9,984 nt of DNA from CAZKGE01 sp964541695 (GTDB taxonomy: Bacteria; Bacillota; Clostridia; Christensenellales; CAG-138), in NCBI GenBank assembly GCA_964541695.1, contig CAZIRB010000084.1:1-9984 (forward strand), given 5' to 3'. Of the stretch, positions 9,086 through 9,984 are shown in pieces; position 1 is the stretch's first letter; every line of letters starts with the position of its first letter. A program made the translations under genes and the position numbers. The notes beneath the pieces were generated by a model that ran no database searches, was not told where the DNA came from, and saw only the letters and a program-made list of their open reading frames with translations.

Positions 9086-9984
9086 ATGAAACAAGCTTAT
9101 AAACGATGGCTCGCGCCGCTTCTGTGCTTGCTGCTCGCCGCGGCGTTCGGCTGTTCGCTGATTCAAAAGCCCGGTACGTCAACAGGGTCGGACGACTCGA
9201 GCGTGGTATTCGGCATAAAGGACCCGGACGCGACGCCGACGCCCGCGCCCACGCCGGTGCTGCCGGCAAACGAGCGGTTCGACGCGGTCGACAAGGCGTT
9301 CTTTACCGATTACGTGACGTCGGACTGGTATACGTTCCGCGCGTTCGTGAAAAACCCGGACACGTTCGGCATCGACGCGTCCGCGGTGCCCGTCACCTGG
9401 GGCGAGTTCTCCGAGGAAAAGAGCCGCGAGACGCTTGACCGGTACGAGGCCTGGCTTGCCGAGCTTTCCGCCATCCCGCGCGAGGAACTCGACGAGCGGC
9501 GGCAGTTCTCCTGCGACGTGCTCAGCGAATATCTCGAGAACACGGTCCTCGAGGGCCGGTACGAGTACTATTACGAGCCGCTGCCCACGCTGACGGGCTT
9601 CCATTCCGACCTGCCGATCATACTCGGACTGTACGAGCTTGATACGGAGTCGGACGTAACGGAATACCTCCAGCTGCTCGCCGACGTGCCGCGCTACATG
9701 AACGAGATCCTCGTGTACGAGCAGGAGCGCGCCGCGCGCGGATTGTTTATGACGGAGGACGCGCTCGACACCGTGGCCGGCCAGTGCAGTGCTATCATCG
9801 GCGCGCGCGACAATTCGTTTCTTCTCGCAACGTTCAACGAGGCGCTCGACGACATTGCAGGTCTTAATGACGATCAGAAAGCGCAGTACCGCGAGCAGAA
9901 CCGGCAGCTCGTGACCGGGAGCTTTGCCGACGCCTACGCCGCGCTGCGCGACGGGCTCGAGGCGCTGCGGCCGAGCTGCCGCAC
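9086..9984 (+). CDS. DUF885-family predicted lipoprotein, 3' end cut by window
   Basis: The frame is open from ATG 9086 to the right edge, with 299 codons visible. A lipoprotein signal peptide is likely: KQAYKR, a hydrophobic stretch at 8-21, then AFGC with C23 as the lipidated residue (A at -3 and F at -2 are atypical for a lipobox). A low-complexity tether with TPTPAPTP (50-57) follows. From about residue 64 it resembles the N-terminal part of the DUF885 family: FFTDYVTSD (72-80), FVKNPDTFGI (87-96), VPVTWGEFSEE (101-111), YYYEPLPTLTGFHSDLP (161-177) and LADVPRYMNEIL (198-209). Full members run to about 550-600 residues with a zinc-type HE-GH motif in the C-terminal half, which is outside the window, so peptidase activity is unproven here. 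It starts 6 nt after the pseudouridine synthase stop; the ribosome binding site is weak (GGAA at 9073-9076). As a lipoprotein it would be matured by the nearby LspA. Confidence 0.82.
   Translation, partial: MKQAYKRWLAPLLCLLLAAAFGCSLIQKPGTSTGSDDSSVVFGIKDPDATPTPAPTPVLPANERFDAVDKAFFTDYVTSDWYTFRAFVKNPDTFGIDASAVPVTWGEFSEEKSRETLDRYEAWLAELSAIPREELDERRQFSCDVLSEYLENTVLEGRYEYYYEPLPTLTGFHSDLPIILGLYELDTESDVTEYLQLLADVPRYMNEILVYEQERAARGLFMTEDALDTVAGQCSAIIGARDNSFLLATFNEALDDIAGLNDDQKAQYREQNRQLVTGSFADAYAALRDGLEALRPSCR

Noticed and set aside
9106..9438. A 110-codon + strand frame at the right end
   Set aside because: It is an out-of-frame shadow of the DUF885 lipoprotein gene, which has family-matching sequence, a signal peptide and a tether in the other frame.

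Overview
The window is a GC-rich stretch of bacterial chromosome carrying ordinary housekeeping genes, all on the + strand and very tightly packed. Apart from a 100-N assembly gap at 1205-1304, no space between genes exceeds about 40 nt. Gene content and order (a Pdp-type pyrimidine-nucleoside phosphorylase, polA-coaE-lytic transglycosylase, lspA followed by an RluD/YlyB-type pseudouridine synthase, and a DUF885-type lipoprotein with a TPTPAPTP tether) point to a high-GC member of the Clostridia (Firmicutes/Bacillota). The 100-N gap suggests a scaffolded draft or metagenome-assembled genome. The taxonomic call is inference from gene families and synteny only.

Left part (1-2489): a truncated ABC-F ATPase runs into the gap. 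After the gap comes a 394-codon gene whose C-terminal two thirds align by eye with glycerate kinase but lack the family's characteristic residues. The two reading frames happen to be in register across the Ns, which gives a false fusion ORF.

Middle (2490-7595): a probable sigma-A-type promoter with an extended -10 lies at the end of the kinase-like gene. It precedes an operon of pdp (pyrimidine nucleoside salvage), polA (DNA polymerase I, with the 3'-5' proofreading motifs lost), coaE (last step of CoA synthesis) and a membrane-anchored lytic transglycosylase. Successive genes overlap by 13, 4 and 4 nt, so translational coupling is likely.

Right part (7596-9984): a second promoter of the same architecture precedes lspA (signal peptidase II). 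lspA overlaps the RluA-family pseudouridine synthase gene by 11 nt. Six nt further on begins a predicted lipoprotein of the DUF885 family, which runs off the right edge and would itself be an LspA substrate.

I found no tRNA, rRNA, CRISPR array, insertion sequence, prophage gene, riboswitch or convincing terminator. No novel multi-gene system is evident. The items most worth a second look are the degenerate glycerate-kinase-like protein and the two promoters whose extended -10 uses the preceding gene's TGA stop codon.
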